A stretch of 64,000 nucleotides of DNA from Bradyrhizobium sp. CCGUVB4N. Its GTDB lineage: Bacteria > Pseudomonadota > Alphaproteobacteria > Rhizobiales > Xanthobacteraceae. Position 1 is the stretch's first letter; each line of letters starts with the position of its first letter. The stretch is taken from NCBI RefSeq assembly GCF_024199945.1, contig NZ_JANADP010000001.1, forward strand, positions 8,699,001 to 8,763,000, read 5' to 3'. Below are positions 16,490 to 24,896 of this stretch, piece by piece. The notes beneath the pieces are model-generated. The model saw nothing but the letters and a program-made list of their open reading frames with translations, was not told the origin of the DNA and did not search any database. The translations under genes were made by a program, and so were the position numbers.

Positions 16490-16753
16490 GGCTGCAATCA
16501 CATTGGCAGACGCCCATCGTCGGCGGGTAGAAGCACGCACCAATCTGCCGACTATTCTTGATGAATCCGTCGAAATGCCCCCTCAAGAGAACATTGCGGG
16601 CGATTACGGTTGGCGTAGGGTGGACAAGTCGGACCCCCAGTAGGTGCGGCCCCCTCAAATTATTTTTTGTGCCGCGACCCCGGCGCCGGATTTGCGCCCT
16701 CTCATCTGGGTGAACGCGCCATAGCGGCGCGTCACGAACCGGAGCACAGAACC
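16490..16753. other. intergenic region with a fragment of a palindromic repeat
   Basis: No gene is seen. It contains a half-element GTAGGGTGGACAAG near 16614, resembling one arm of the GTAGGGTGGG repeats at 26316, 38813 and 51321, but the matching second arm is absent. Confidence 0.5.
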
Positions 16754-16960
16754 ATGTGGTATAGGAAGAACGTTGGCGGGTGGGGGCGCGCGGCCAGGCT
16801 GATCGGCGGGGGCTTGATGCTCATCTGCGGCGTGGTTGCGCTGCACGCTTCGCCGCTCGGGCTACTGCTCAGCGCCGCGGGTGTCGTGATGCTGGTCACC
16901 GGCATGTTCGGTTATTGCCCCGCCTGCGCCATCGCCGGGCGCGAGCCAGTCAAGGGGTGA
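16754..16960 (+). CDS. DUF2892-like small inner membrane protein, 68 aa
   Basis: Two hydrophobic helices (residues 14-31 and 34-50) flank a short turn and are followed by a C-x-x-C-like FGYCPACAI. This arrangement, with RLIGGGLML at the start of helix 1, fits the DUF2892 (YgaP C-terminal) family. ATG at 16754 follows GGAGCACAGAACC. The stop overlaps the start of the ECF sigma factor gene (GTGA), so the two are translationally coupled. Confidence 0.75.
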   Translation: MWYRKNVGGWGRAARLIGGGLMLICGVVALHASPLGLLLSAAGVVMLVTGMFGYCPACAIAGREPVKG

Positions 16961-17511
16961 CCGCCTTGGCGCGCGTATCAGACGATCTCTTGCTCGCGGC
17001 ACAGTCGGGTGACCGGCACGCGCTGACACAGCTATTGGTGGCGCTGCAGCCGGACGTTCGACGTTACGCCCGGCGCCTTTGCTACCGCGCCTCGGTCATC
17101 GAAGATGTGGTGCAAGAAGCACTCATCGTCGTGTACCGACGCGTGGGCACGATCCGCAGTCCAGCTGCACTCGCCGGCTGGCTGGTGACTGTCATCGCGC
17201 GCCTTTGCATGCTGCCCGCGCTGATGCTGATGCGCGGAGTCGAGGAGCTCGCCAGCCTGGAAGCGTCGCGCGAGTTCGCAAAGGTCCCGCCGGACGAGTT
17301 GCGCATAGACCTGGTCGATGCGATCGAGTCGCTTTCGCCGTCGCATCGCGAAGTGCTGCTGCTGCGAGACCTCGAAGATCTGACGATCTGGGAAATCGCC
17401 GGGCGGCTCGGCGTGACGCGCGAAGCGGCCAAAAGCCGCCTTCGCCGCGCCCGTGCACTTGTGCGCGAATACCTGCTCGGCACAAAGAACAGCGGACGAG
17501 AGAGCACATGA
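16957..17511 (+). CDS. ECF-type sigma-70 family RNA polymerase sigma factor, 184 aa
   Basis: Contains sigma region 2 (residues about 20-75, with DVVQEALIVVYRRV matching region 2.2) and region 4 (SPSHREVLLLRDLEDLTIWE, then the HTH GRLGVTREAAKSRLRRARAL). Region 3 is absent, as expected for ECF sigma factors. GTG at 16957 overlaps the upstream stop; TTG at 16966 is an alternative. No standard anti-sigma gene (zinc-binding HxxxCxxC) is next to it. Instead, short membrane proteins with CxxC motifs flank it, one overlapping each end. Confidence 0.88.
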   Translation: MTALARVSDDLLLAAQSGDRHALTQLLVALQPDVRRYARRLCYRASVIEDVVQEALIVVYRRVGTIRSPAALAGWLVTVIARLCMLPALMLMRGVEELASLEASREFAKVPPDELRIDLVDAIESLSPSHREVLLLRDLEDLTIWEIAGRLGVTREAAKSRLRRARALVREYLLGTKNSGREST

Positions 17512-17762
17512 ATTACTTTCGTGGAGTCGGCGTGTTCGGGAGCTCCTTCCTGGGCGCACACCTGATGCGCGGCGCGGCTGCGGCCGCGCTACTCGCTTGG
17601 GCCATCGTCCACCAGACCGCGCACCCCTGGCTATCCTTTGGCGCGGGCGTTGCCGCCCTCGTCGCGCTGCGCGGATGTCCAATGTGCTGGACAGTCGGCC
17701 TGGTCGAGACGCTTTCGCAAGGCCGGCGCGATTCAACCGCTGAACGCGCTGACCGGACATGA
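17508..17762 (+). CDS. small membrane protein with CPMC motif, 84 aa
   Basis: Not recognised as a named family. Two hydrophobic segments (residues 13-35 and 42-55) are followed by RGCPMCWTVGLVE and a polar tail. The CPxC motif after the second helix resembles the CPAC of the 68-aa protein at 16754, suggesting related topology. ATG at 17508 overlaps the sigma factor stop by 4 bases. A role in sensing or restraining the sigma factor is possible but only inferred from position. Confidence 0.65.
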   Translation: MNYFRGVGVFGSSFLGAHLMRGAAAAALLAWAIVHQTAHPWLSFGAGVAALVALRGCPMCWTVGLVETLSQGRRDSTAERADRT

Positions 17763-17793
17763 CTGCATTAACATTGCGACAAGGACGGGACGC

Positions 17794-18294
17794 ATGTCGA
17801 AGCTCACGGCAATCCTGGGTTCCGCGCTGTTTTTCCTCGTTGCACCGGCGGTGTTGGCGGGTGTCATCCCGTGGTTGATCACGCATTGGGAATTTCGGCC
17901 ACCCTTCCTAGCCGTCGAAGCGACCCGCTTGGCTGGGCTAGCGTTCATTATTGCCGGCGTGCCAGGATTGTTGGATTCGTTTGCGCGCTTTGCGTTGCAG
18001 GGTCTAGGCACGCCCGCGCCGATCGCGCCACCACGCAATCTCGTTGTGAGCGGATTATATCGCTATGTGCGCAATCCGATTTATGTTGCAGTCGTTGCCG
18101 TCATTCTTGGTCAGGCGCTGCTATTCGCTGACTGGCATCTCCTCGGCTACGGTGCGTTCATGTGGCTCTTTTTTCACGCTTGGGTCGTTGCCATTGAGGA
18201 GCCGGGGCTCCGCGAAAGCTTTGGAGCCGAGTATGAAAGCTATTGCGCCGATGTGCCGCGCTGGCTTCCCCGACTCATTCCGCGAGCCGTCTAA
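17794..18294 (+). CDS. isoprenylcysteine methyltransferase (ICMT/PEMT-like) family protein, 166 aa
   Basis: Membrane methyltransferase-like protein with four or five hydrophobic segments. The family signature is seen near residue 90 as GLYRYVRNPIYVAVVAVILGQ, and the C-terminal EEPGLRESFGAEYESYC matches the SAM-binding end of the family. ATG at 17794 follows AAGGACGGGACGC. It lies 31 bases after the CPMC protein and probably forms the last gene of the sigma cluster. In bacteria the substrate is usually unknown; lipids or small molecules are likely. Confidence 0.85.
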   Translation: MSKLTAILGSALFFLVAPAVLAGVIPWLITHWEFRPPFLAVEATRLAGLAFIIAGVPGLLDSFARFALQGLGTPAPIAPPRNLVVSGLYRYVRNPIYVAVVAVILGQALLFADWHLLGYGAFMWLFFHAWVVAIEEPGLRESFGAEYESYCADVPRWLPRLIPRAV

Positions 18295-18383
18295 CCGATT
18301 TGAGGCTCGGTGGGGTCGAAACGTCTGAATCCGGCCGATCGCGACACACCAGGGTTCAAGGCGAGATAACGCCGCCCCCAAAC

Positions 18384-18413
18384 AAAAATGGCCCGCATCA
18401 AGCGGGCCATTTT
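18384..18413 (-). terminator. terminator of the initiator tRNA gene (GGCCCGC family copy 4)
   Basis: On the minus strand the stem GGCCCGC/GCGGGCC lies 27 bases after the tRNA 3' end and is followed by TTTTTGTTT, a proper rho-independent terminator. It is identical to the hairpin at 4782-4811 beside the decayed tRNA copy. Confidence 0.9.
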
Positions 18414-18439
18414 CGTATCGGAACCGGTCATTCCGAATT

Positions 18440-18516
<77 letters not shown>

Positions 18517-18827
18517 TTAAATCGTTGCTTTGCCTCTGCGAAAAGGCCGGGGACGGTGGATTGAGGGCCGACGCTGTTCGCGTGGCTGCTTCTCCCGTCC
18601 CGAAGGCTTCCCTGGAAGGCAACCCCGGGGCAAAGCCCGTCGGGTGCGAGGGGTATGTACCAACCCGAACCGCCTTTGGAAAGGGCCGCCGGGACGTTTT
18701 TTTCGACTTTATGACAGGTTGCGGGCGCGGATTCCCGCCGATTTGCCACGGACTTGCCAGAAGTTCCACAAACCGCCAGCTTGCGGCAACAAAACAGAGG
18801 CGAAACGCCGATTTGGGGAGGACCGCC
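18517..18827. other. intergenic region upstream of the tRNA and the aldehyde dehydrogenase
   Basis: No gene is supported. It must carry the tRNA promoter (leftward) and the dehydrogenase promoter (rightward). A poly-T tract near 18700 and the GGGGAGG ribosome binding site at 18814-18820 are the only clear signals. Confidence 0.5.
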
Positions 18828-20273
18828 TTGAACAACACGTTCGATCGCCCCTTGGCGAGCGCCCCGCTGGCGGCGCTCAACGACAGCTTCCGGGCCATGG
18901 CGGCGCGGTCGCGCGCCGAGTCGGCGCCTGATTGCGCCGCGCGGCTCGACCGGCTGGCGCGGTTGCGCGCCGTGGTCGCGGACAATGAAGAGCGGTTCCG
19001 GAAGGCCATCTCGGCCGATTTCGGCCACCGCTCGGCGGTCGAGACCAATATCGCCGAGACGATGCTGGTGTTCTCCGAGATCCGGCATGCGACAAAACAT
19101 CTGAAAGGCTGGATGGCGCCGCAGCGCATCGCAACCGCGCTGCAATTCCTGCCCGCGCGCAACCGGCTGATGCCGCAGCCGCTCGGCGTGATCGGCATCA
19201 TCGCGCCGTGGAATTATCCGCTGCAGCTGACGCTCGCGCCCGCGATCGGCGCCATCGCCGCCGGCAACCGCGTCATCATCAAGCCGAGCGAGCTCGTGCC
19301 GCACTTCTCCGCGCTGTTGAGGGAGACGGTGGCCGAGAGGTTCGATGCGACAGAGTTACTCGTCACCGGGGTCGAGGACGAGATCGCAAAAGCCTTCGCA
19401 CACCTGCCGTTCGATCACCTCGTCTTCACCGGCTCGACCCGGGTCGGGCGGCTGGTGGCGGAAGCCGCGGGGCGCAATCTCACGCCTATCACGCTCGAGC
19501 TCGGCGGCAAGTCGCCGGCGATCATCGATGCGTCGGCCGATCTCGACGAAGCCGCCGAACGCATCGCCTACGGCAAGCTGCTCAATGCCGGACAGACCTG
19601 TATCGCGCCCGACTATGTGCTGGTGCCGGAGGGCGCGCTGCAGGCCTTCACGGAAAAGGTCCGCGCGCAGATGCGGCGCATGTTCGGCACCGACCCCGCC
19701 AACAAGGACTACACCTCCATCATCTCCGACCGGCATTATGCGCGGCTCGAAGCGCTGGTCGCGGATGCGGCGCAGCGCGGCGCAAAGATCCTGCAGCCGG
19801 CGAAGGCGGACGATCCGAACTGGAAGGCGCACCGCAAATTCCCACCGACGCTGATCGTCGGGGCCACCGAAGAGATGGCGGCGATGCAGGAGGAGATCTT
19901 CGGCCCCGTGCTGCCGGTGCTCGGCATTCGCGCGTCCGCAGACGCCATCACCTTCATCAACCGCCGCGACCGGCCGCTGGCGCTGTACTGGTTCGGCAGG
20001 GATCGCGACGCGCGCGACGAGGTGCTGGCGCGCACCGTTTCCGGCGGCGTCACCATCAACGATTGCCTGTTTCACTTCGCGCAAGCCAACCAGCCGATGG
20101 GCGGCGTCGGCGCCTCCGGCACCGGCGCCTATCACGGCGAATGGGGATTTCGCACGTTCAGCAAGCTGAAGCCAGTGTTCTATCGCTCGAAATTCAACCG
20201 CCTCGCCGATCTCTATCCGCCCTATGGCGGCAAGATCGCGCGGCTGGAGAAGATGATGCGGTTCATGTCGTAG
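18828..20273 (+). CDS. coniferyl-aldehyde-dehydrogenase-like ALDH, 481 aa
   Basis: NAD(P)-dependent aldehyde dehydrogenase. It shows GIIAPWNYPLQLTLAP near residue 127, VFTGSTRVGRLVAEAAG, the general base Glu in ITLELGGKSPAIID near residue 225, and the catalytic Cys in NAGQTCIAPDYVLVP near residue 258. The length and the RxKFNRLADLYPPY-type C-terminus fit the coniferyl aldehyde dehydrogenase subgroup. TTG at 18828 is chosen because GGGGAGGACCGCC precedes it. It oxidises an aldehyde to an acid; lignin-derived aromatic or aliphatic aldehydes are both possible. Confidence 0.88.
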   Translation: MNNTFDRPLASAPLAALNDSFRAMAARSRAESAPDCAARLDRLARLRAVVADNEERFRKAISADFGHRSAVETNIAETMLVFSEIRHATKHLKGWMAPQRIATALQFLPARNRLMPQPLGVIGIIAPWNYPLQLTLAPAIGAIAAGNRVIIKPSELVPHFSALLRETVAERFDATELLVTGVEDEIAKAFAHLPFDHLVFTGSTRVGRLVAEAAGRNLTPITLELGGKSPAIIDASADLDEAAERIAYGKLLNAGQTCIAPDYVLVPEGALQAFTEKVRAQMRRMFGTDPANKDYTSIISDRHYARLEALVADAAQRGAKILQPAKADDPNWKAHRKFPPTLIVGATEEMAAMQEEIFGPVLPVLGIRASADAITFINRRDRPLALYWFGRDRDARDEVLARTVSGGVTINDCLFHFAQANQPMGGVGASGTGAYHGEWGFRTFSKLKPVFYRSKFNRLADLYPPYGGKIARLEKMMRFMS

Positions 20274-20307
20274 GCATCCATCATTGCGAGCGAAACAAAA
20301 GCAGGAC

Positions 20308-20410
20308 CCTCACCCTGAGGAGCGCGCCAGCGGCGCGCGTCTCGAAGGGCGAGGCCACAGACCGGGCCTTCATCCTTCGAGACGCGCGTTCCGCGCTCCT
20401 CAGGATGAGG
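20308..20410. repeat. palindromic intergenic repeat, family A copy 1
   Basis: Two long inverted arms (CTGAGGAGCGCGC... and ...CGCGCTCCTCAGGATGAGG) each fold with an inner hairpin, with a TCTCGAAGG / CCTTCGAGA pair between them. The same architecture occurs at 27388-27534 and 34278-34384. Confidence 0.85.
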
Positions 20411-20447
20411 AACTCATAAATAACGAAGAATGCAGGGGGAAACATCA

Positions 20448-22046
20448 GTGACTGACACATTCGACTTCATCGTCGTGGGCGCGGGCTCCGGCGGTTGCGC
20501 GGTGGCGGGGCGGCTGTCGGAGGATGCGGCGACGTCCGTGGCACTGCTCGATGCCGGCGGTACGAACGACAATTGGCGGATCACCACGCCGTTCGGGCTC
20601 GCTTTGCCATACAAGGCGGCCAACTGGGCCTTCGATACCGTGCCGCAGAAGGGATTGAACGGCCGTATCGGCTATCAACCGCGCGGCAAGGGCCTCGGCG
20701 GCTCCTCGGCGATCAACGCCATGGTCTACATCCGCGGCCACAAATGGGACTACGACCATTGGGCCGCGCTCGGCAATGCCGGCTGGTCGTATTCGGACGT
20801 GCTGCCCTATTTCAAGCGCTCGGAGAACAACAGCGATTTCGACGGCGAATATCACGGCAAGGGCGGCCCGCTGCACGTCAACAGGCTGCGCTCGGACAAT
20901 CCGATCCATGACGTCTTCCATCAGGCCGCGCGCGAGGCGCAATTCCGCATCCGCGACGATTTCAACGGCGAGGATCACGAAGGGCTCGGCAGCTACCAGG
21001 TGACGCAGCACAAGGGCGAGCGCTGGAGCGCGGCGCGCGCCTATCTGCAGCCCCACATCGACAAGCGGGCCAATCTGCGCGTCGAGACCGGGGCCCATGC
21101 CACGAAAATCCTGTTCGAGGGCGGGCGCGCGGTCGGCATCGAATATGTGCAGGGCAAGCAGACGAAACGGCTTCGCGCCCGCCGCGAGGTGATCCTTGCC
21201 GGCGGCGCGTTCCAGTCACCGCAATTGCTGATGCTCTCGGGCGTCGGCGATGGCGCTACGCTTGGCAAGCACGGTATCAACGTCACGCATCATCTGCCGG
21301 GCGTCGGGCGCAATCTGCAGGACCATCCGGATTTCGTGTTCGTCTACGCCTCGGACTACCCGCACTTCGTTCACGGCTCGATCAGTCGGGTGCCTTCCCT
21401 GCTGCGCGCCATCCAGCGCTATCGCAAGGAACGGCGGGGCCTGATGACCAGCAATTTCGCCGAGTGTGGCGGCTTCCTGAAAACCCGCCCCGACCTCGAT
21501 GTGCCGGACATCCAGCTGCATTTCGTCATCGCGATGCTCGACGACCACGGCCGCAAGAAGCACAAGGAGGCAGGCTTCTCATGCCATGTCTGCCTGCTCA
21601 GGCCGAAGAGCCGCGGCAGCGTCTGGCTGAAGAGCGCGGACCCGCTCGCCGCTCCAATGATCGATCCGAACTTCCTGGGGGAGGACGAGGATCTCGAGTC
21701 GATGGTTGCGGGCTTCAAGACAACGCGACGGCTGATGGAGACGCCCGCGCTGCGCGCGCTGCAGAAGAAGGACATGTTCACGTCCGGCGTGAAGACCGAC
21801 GACGACATCCGCAACATTTTGCGTAATCGCGTCGATACCGTCTATCACCCGGTCGGCACCTGCAAAATGGGCACCGATGCGGCGGCCGTGGTCGATCCGA
21901 AGCTGAAGGTGCACGGCGTCGACGGTCTGCGCATCGTCGATGCTTCGATCATGCCGACGCTGGTCGGCGGCAACACCAATGCGCCGACCATCATGATCGG
22001 GGAGAAGGCGGCGGACATGATCAGGGCGGAGATGCGGGTGAGTTAG
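20448..22046 (+). CDS. GMC family FAD-dependent oxidoreductase (choline-dehydrogenase-like), 532 aa
   Basis: FAD-dependent alcohol oxidase or dehydrogenase. The N-terminal FAD motif is FIVVGAGSGGCAVAGRLSED, GMC signature 1 is PRGKGLGGSSAINAMVYIRG near residue 80, signature 2 is AGGAFQSPQLLMLSGVG near residue 250, and the C-terminus has VYHPVGTCKMG with the active-site histidine and a later N. GTG at 20448 follows AGGGGGAAACATCA. It is separated from the upstream aldehyde dehydrogenase by a palindromic repeat. The two could oxidise an alcohol to an acid in sequence, which is inference. Confidence 0.92.
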   Translation: MTDTFDFIVVGAGSGGCAVAGRLSEDAATSVALLDAGGTNDNWRITTPFGLALPYKAANWAFDTVPQKGLNGRIGYQPRGKGLGGSSAINAMVYIRGHKWDYDHWAALGNAGWSYSDVLPYFKRSENNSDFDGEYHGKGGPLHVNRLRSDNPIHDVFHQAAREAQFRIRDDFNGEDHEGLGSYQVTQHKGERWSAARAYLQPHIDKRANLRVETGAHATKILFEGGRAVGIEYVQGKQTKRLRARREVILAGGAFQSPQLLMLSGVGDGATLGKHGINVTHHLPGVGRNLQDHPDFVFVYASDYPHFVHGSISRVPSLLRAIQRYRKERRGLMTSNFAECGGFLKTRPDLDVPDIQLHFVIAMLDDHGRKKHKEAGFSCHVCLLRPKSRGSVWLKSADPLAAPMIDPNFLGEDEDLESMVAGFKTTRRLMETPALRALQKKDMFTSGVKTDDDIRNILRNRVDTVYHPVGTCKMGTDAAAVVDPKLKVHGVDGLRIVDASIMPTLVGGNTNAPTIMIGEKAADMIRAEMRVS

Positions 22047-22366
22047 CGGCGTTATCTCCACATCGTCGTCCCGGCGAAGGCCGGGACCCATACTCTCGAG
22101 GCGTCGTGATGCGCCGAACTGGTAACCACGAGTCATCGCCAAACTACTGCTTGTGGTTATGGGTCCCGGCCTTCGCCGGGACGACAGCGGAGTATCTGTC
22201 ACCGATTGAGGCAATAGTGTTTGATGATGCTTTCTTTACCGACGTCGAATAGTCCTGAATCGACACAATCCCGAGCTGCTGGAGCGAAAGAATACAGACG
22301 ATTTTAGCGATCTGAAACCGGAACGATCGGTTCAGCGTTCATTCGTTCCACGGCAGGGTTTCGCTC
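22047..22366. other. intergenic region, mostly a palindromic repeat
   Basis: Contains family B repeat copy 1 (22065-22185). The remaining 180 bases before the CvpA-like gene carry no gene that I can support; the promoter of the CvpA-like gene should lie here. Confidence 0.5.
22065..22185. repeat. palindromic intergenic repeat, family B copy 1
   Basis: Terminal inverted arms CGTCCCGGCGAAGGCCGGG and CCCGGCCTTCGCCGGGACG flank an inner segment containing ACCACGAGTCATCGCC. A copy in the opposite orientation is at 59975-60096. Confidence 0.88.
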
Positions 22367-22879
22367 ATGAACAAATTCGATCTGGCGGTCTATGCCGCCC
22401 TCGTTATCGCGATCGGCTTCGGCTTCAAGACCGGCCTGCTGCGCAGCGCCATGACCATCCTCGCCTATCTCCTCGCCGCTCCCATCGCGGTTTCGCTGAT
22501 GCCGATGATCGCGCCGCAGATCACCGGCAATCCGAATGCGCCGCTGGTCCAGAACTGGATCTGGTTCTTCGGCATCTTCCTGGTCGTCGGCATGCTGCTC
22601 GGATATATCGGCCGCTTCGTGCTGGACGACACGATCCGCGAGGCCGGGATCGGCGACCGGCTCGGCGGCGCCGCGCTCGGCGCCATCAGGGTCGGCCTTG
22701 TCGCCACCACGCTGGTGCTGGTGTTCGACCAGATCGTCCCGGCCAACCACCAGCCGCCCTTCCTTGCCGGGTCGCAGCTGCGGCCGCTGTTCTCGGCGGT
22801 CGGGCAGATGGGCTTCAAGTCGCTGCCGCCGGAGGCCGCGGCCGCGATCGACCGGCTCAAGCAGGAGCGGCGTATCTAG
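22367..22879 (+). CDS. CvpA-like membrane protein, 170 aa
   Basis: Four hydrophobic segments (residues about 6-24, 26-46, 62-84 and 100-122) with the pattern DLAVYAALVIAIGFGFKTGLL, which resembles the first helix region of CvpA/colicin V production proteins. The short C-terminal cytoplasmic tail is charged. CvpA homologues affect biofilm and envelope homeostasis; the role here is unknown. ATG at 22367 has only a weak ribosome binding site (GCAGGG). Confidence 0.7.
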   Translation: MNKFDLAVYAALVIAIGFGFKTGLLRSAMTILAYLLAAPIAVSLMPMIAPQITGNPNAPLVQNWIWFFGIFLVVGMLLGYIGRFVLDDTIREAGIGDRLGGAALGAIRVGLVATTLVLVFDQIVPANHQPPFLAGSQLRPLFSAVGQMGFKSLPPEAAAAIDRLKQERRI

Positions 22880-23057
22880 GGCGTTTGGGCATGATCTTTT
22901 CGGAAAACCGCGGCACACTTTTCCGGATCATGCCCGTTTGCATCGCCACGGCGAGCGCCATGCATTTTGACGCGGCTCCATCCCTTATCAGCGGCGTCGA
23001 GGTTGGCTAGAGTGCGCCCCGTCCAAAAACCTGCCTGCTATTTTCGGGAGTGAAACT

Positions 23058-23840
23058 GTGGATCTTGGGATCAAAGGTCGCCGCGCCATCGTCTGCGCAT
23101 CCAGCAAGGGCCTGGGGCGCGCTTGCGCCATCTCGCTGGCCGAAGCCGGCGTTGACGTCACGCTGACCGCGCGCGGCGCCGGCGCGCTGAAGAAGACGGC
23201 CGACGACATCCGCAAGGCCTATCCGAGCGTGAAGGTCACCGAGATCGTCGGCGACATCACCACGCCCGCGGGCCGCGAGGCCGTGCTCAAGGCCTGCCCC
23301 GAGCCGGACATTCTCATCAACAATGCCGGCGGCCCGCCGCCCGGCGATTTCCGCAACTGGACCCGCGACGACTGGATCAAGGCGATCGACGCCAACATGC
23401 TCACGCCGATCGAGCTGATCAAGTCGACGGTCGACGGCATGATGGCGCGCAAGTTCGGCCGCATCGTCAACATCACCTCGGCCGCGGTGAAGGCGCCGAT
23501 CGACATCCTCGGCCTCTCCAACGGCGCGCGCGCCGGCCTCACCGGCTTCATCGCCGGCTTGTCGCGCAAGACCGTGATCAACAACGTCACCATCAACGGC
23601 CTCTTGCCGGGCCCGTTCGAGACCGACCGCCTGACCGGCACCGCGAAGGCCGAGGCCGACAAGCGCGGCACGACGCCCGAGCAGATTTTGGCCGAGCGCG
23701 CCAAACTCAACCCGGCCGGCCGTTTCGGCCAGCCCGACGAGTTCGGCTATGCCTGCGCCTTCCTGTGCGGCGCCAAGGCCGGCTTCATCACCGGCCAAAA
23801 CATCTTGCTCGACGGCGGCGCTTTCCCCGGCACGCTGTGA
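23058..23840 (+). CDS. SDR family protein with altered active site, 260 aa
   Basis: Rossmann-fold SDR with cofactor motif CASSKGLG near residue 14 and INNAGGPPPG near residue 86. The catalytic Tyr-xxx-Lys is not present: the aligned stretch reads LSNGARAGLTGF, so Tyr is replaced by Ser and Lys by Arg. The glycine motif and PG region (NGLLPGPFETDR) are intact. It may still act with another base or bind cofactor only. GTG at 23058 follows GGGAGTGAAACT. The stop overlaps the start of the quinone-reductase-like gene (GTGA), so they are co-translated. Confidence 0.85.
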   Translation: MDLGIKGRRAIVCASSKGLGRACAISLAEAGVDVTLTARGAGALKKTADDIRKAYPSVKVTEIVGDITTPAGREAVLKACPEPDILINNAGGPPPGDFRNWTRDDWIKAIDANMLTPIELIKSTVDGMMARKFGRIVNITSAAVKAPIDILGLSNGARAGLTGFIAGLSRKTVINNVTINGLLPGPFETDRLTGTAKAEADKRGTTPEQILAERAKLNPAGRFGQPDEFGYACAFLCGAKAGFITGQNILLDGGAFPGTL

Positions 23841-24826
23841 GGGCGGTCTGGTACGAGCAGACAGGGCCGGCAGTCGACGTTCTCACCTATGGTGAGATGG
23901 CGACGCCGGTCGCGGGCCCAGGCGAAGTCCGCATTCGCCTGGAAGCCTCCGGCATCAATCCGGCCGATGTCGGCAGGCGCGGCGGTTCTTATCGCGCGAT
24001 GGAATTCTCGCGCGTGATTCCGAACAGCGACGGCGCCGGCTTCGTCGACCAGATCGGCGACGGCGTGACACGCTTCAAGATCGGCGACCGGGTCTGGCTG
24101 TTCAACGGCCAGCGCAACGGCCGCGCCTTCGGCACCGCGGCGGAATATATCGCGCTTGCTGAGCAACTGGTGACGCCGCTGCCGGACACTCTCTCTTTCG
24201 CGGAAGGCGCCACGCTCGGCATCCCCGCGATGACCGCTTGGTGCGCGCTGTTTGCGGATGGGCCGATCGTCGGCAAGACCGTTCTGGTCACCGGCGGCGC
24301 CGGCGCGGTCGGGCACTATGCGGTGCAACTGGCAAAGTGGGGCGGCGCGCAGGTGATCGCGACCGTCAGCTCGGCGATGAAGGGCGAGCAGGCCCGGCGT
24401 GCGGGCGCCGATCTCGTGGTCAACTACAAGGACGAGGACGTCGTTGCAAAGACGATGGCCTTCACCGGCGGGCGCGGCGTCGACCGCGTCGTCGACGTCG
24501 ATTTCGGCGGCAACATCGCCACCACGCTGAAGCTGATGGCGATGAATTCCACCATCGCGGTCTACGCTACCAACGGCAACCGCACGCCGACGGTGCCGAT
24601 GCGCGAGCTGATGGAGAAGTGCATCAACCTGCGCGCCCTGGTGCTGTTCGCACTGCCGCCGGCGCTGCTCGCGGCGGCGCAGGCCGACATTTCAAAATGG
24701 CTGGCGGCCGGGCCGCGGCTTCACAACGTCGCGGCCCAGTTCGCGCTGTCGGATACGGCGCAGGCCCATCTCGCCGTCGAGAGGGGCGACAAGCTCGGCA
24801 CCGTGATCGTCGACTGCGCGCGGTGA
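23837..24826 (+). CDS. zinc-independent NADPH:quinone reductase-like MDR protein, 329 aa
   Basis: Medium-chain dehydrogenase/reductase of the quinone oxidoreductase group. It has an N-terminal GroES-like domain with EASGINPADVGRRGG near residue 38 and a Rossmann motif VTGGAGAVGHYAVQLAKWGG near residue 150. The zinc-binding cysteines of alcohol dehydrogenases are absent. GTG at 23837 overlaps the SDR stop by 4 bases. It would reduce quinones or enones with NADPH, possibly in detoxification together with the co-translated SDR. Confidence 0.88.
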   Translation: MRAVWYEQTGPAVDVLTYGEMATPVAGPGEVRIRLEASGINPADVGRRGGSYRAMEFSRVIPNSDGAGFVDQIGDGVTRFKIGDRVWLFNGQRNGRAFGTAAEYIALAEQLVTPLPDTLSFAEGATLGIPAMTAWCALFADGPIVGKTVLVTGGAGAVGHYAVQLAKWGGAQVIATVSSAMKGEQARRAGADLVVNYKDEDVVAKTMAFTGGRGVDRVVDVDFGGNIATTLKLMAMNSTIAVYATNGNRTPTVPMRELMEKCINLRALVLFALPPALLAAAQADISKWLAAGPRLHNVAAQFALSDTAQAHLAVERGDKLGTVIVDCAR

Positions 24827-24858
24827 GCACCGAGTTAGTCGCTCGAAGTCTCCACAAC

Positions 24859-24890
24859 CGTCATGGCCGGGCTTGTCCCGGCATGACGAC
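24859..24890. terminator. GC-rich hairpin between convergent genes
   Basis: CGTCATGGCCGGGCTTG and TCCCGGCATGACG form an imperfect hairpin between the quinone-reductase-like gene (+) and the DUF3775 gene (-). It lacks a T-run, so termination is only a likely role. It resembles one arm of the family B/REP-type repeats. Confidence 0.5.
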
Positions 24891-24896
24891 GTCTCG

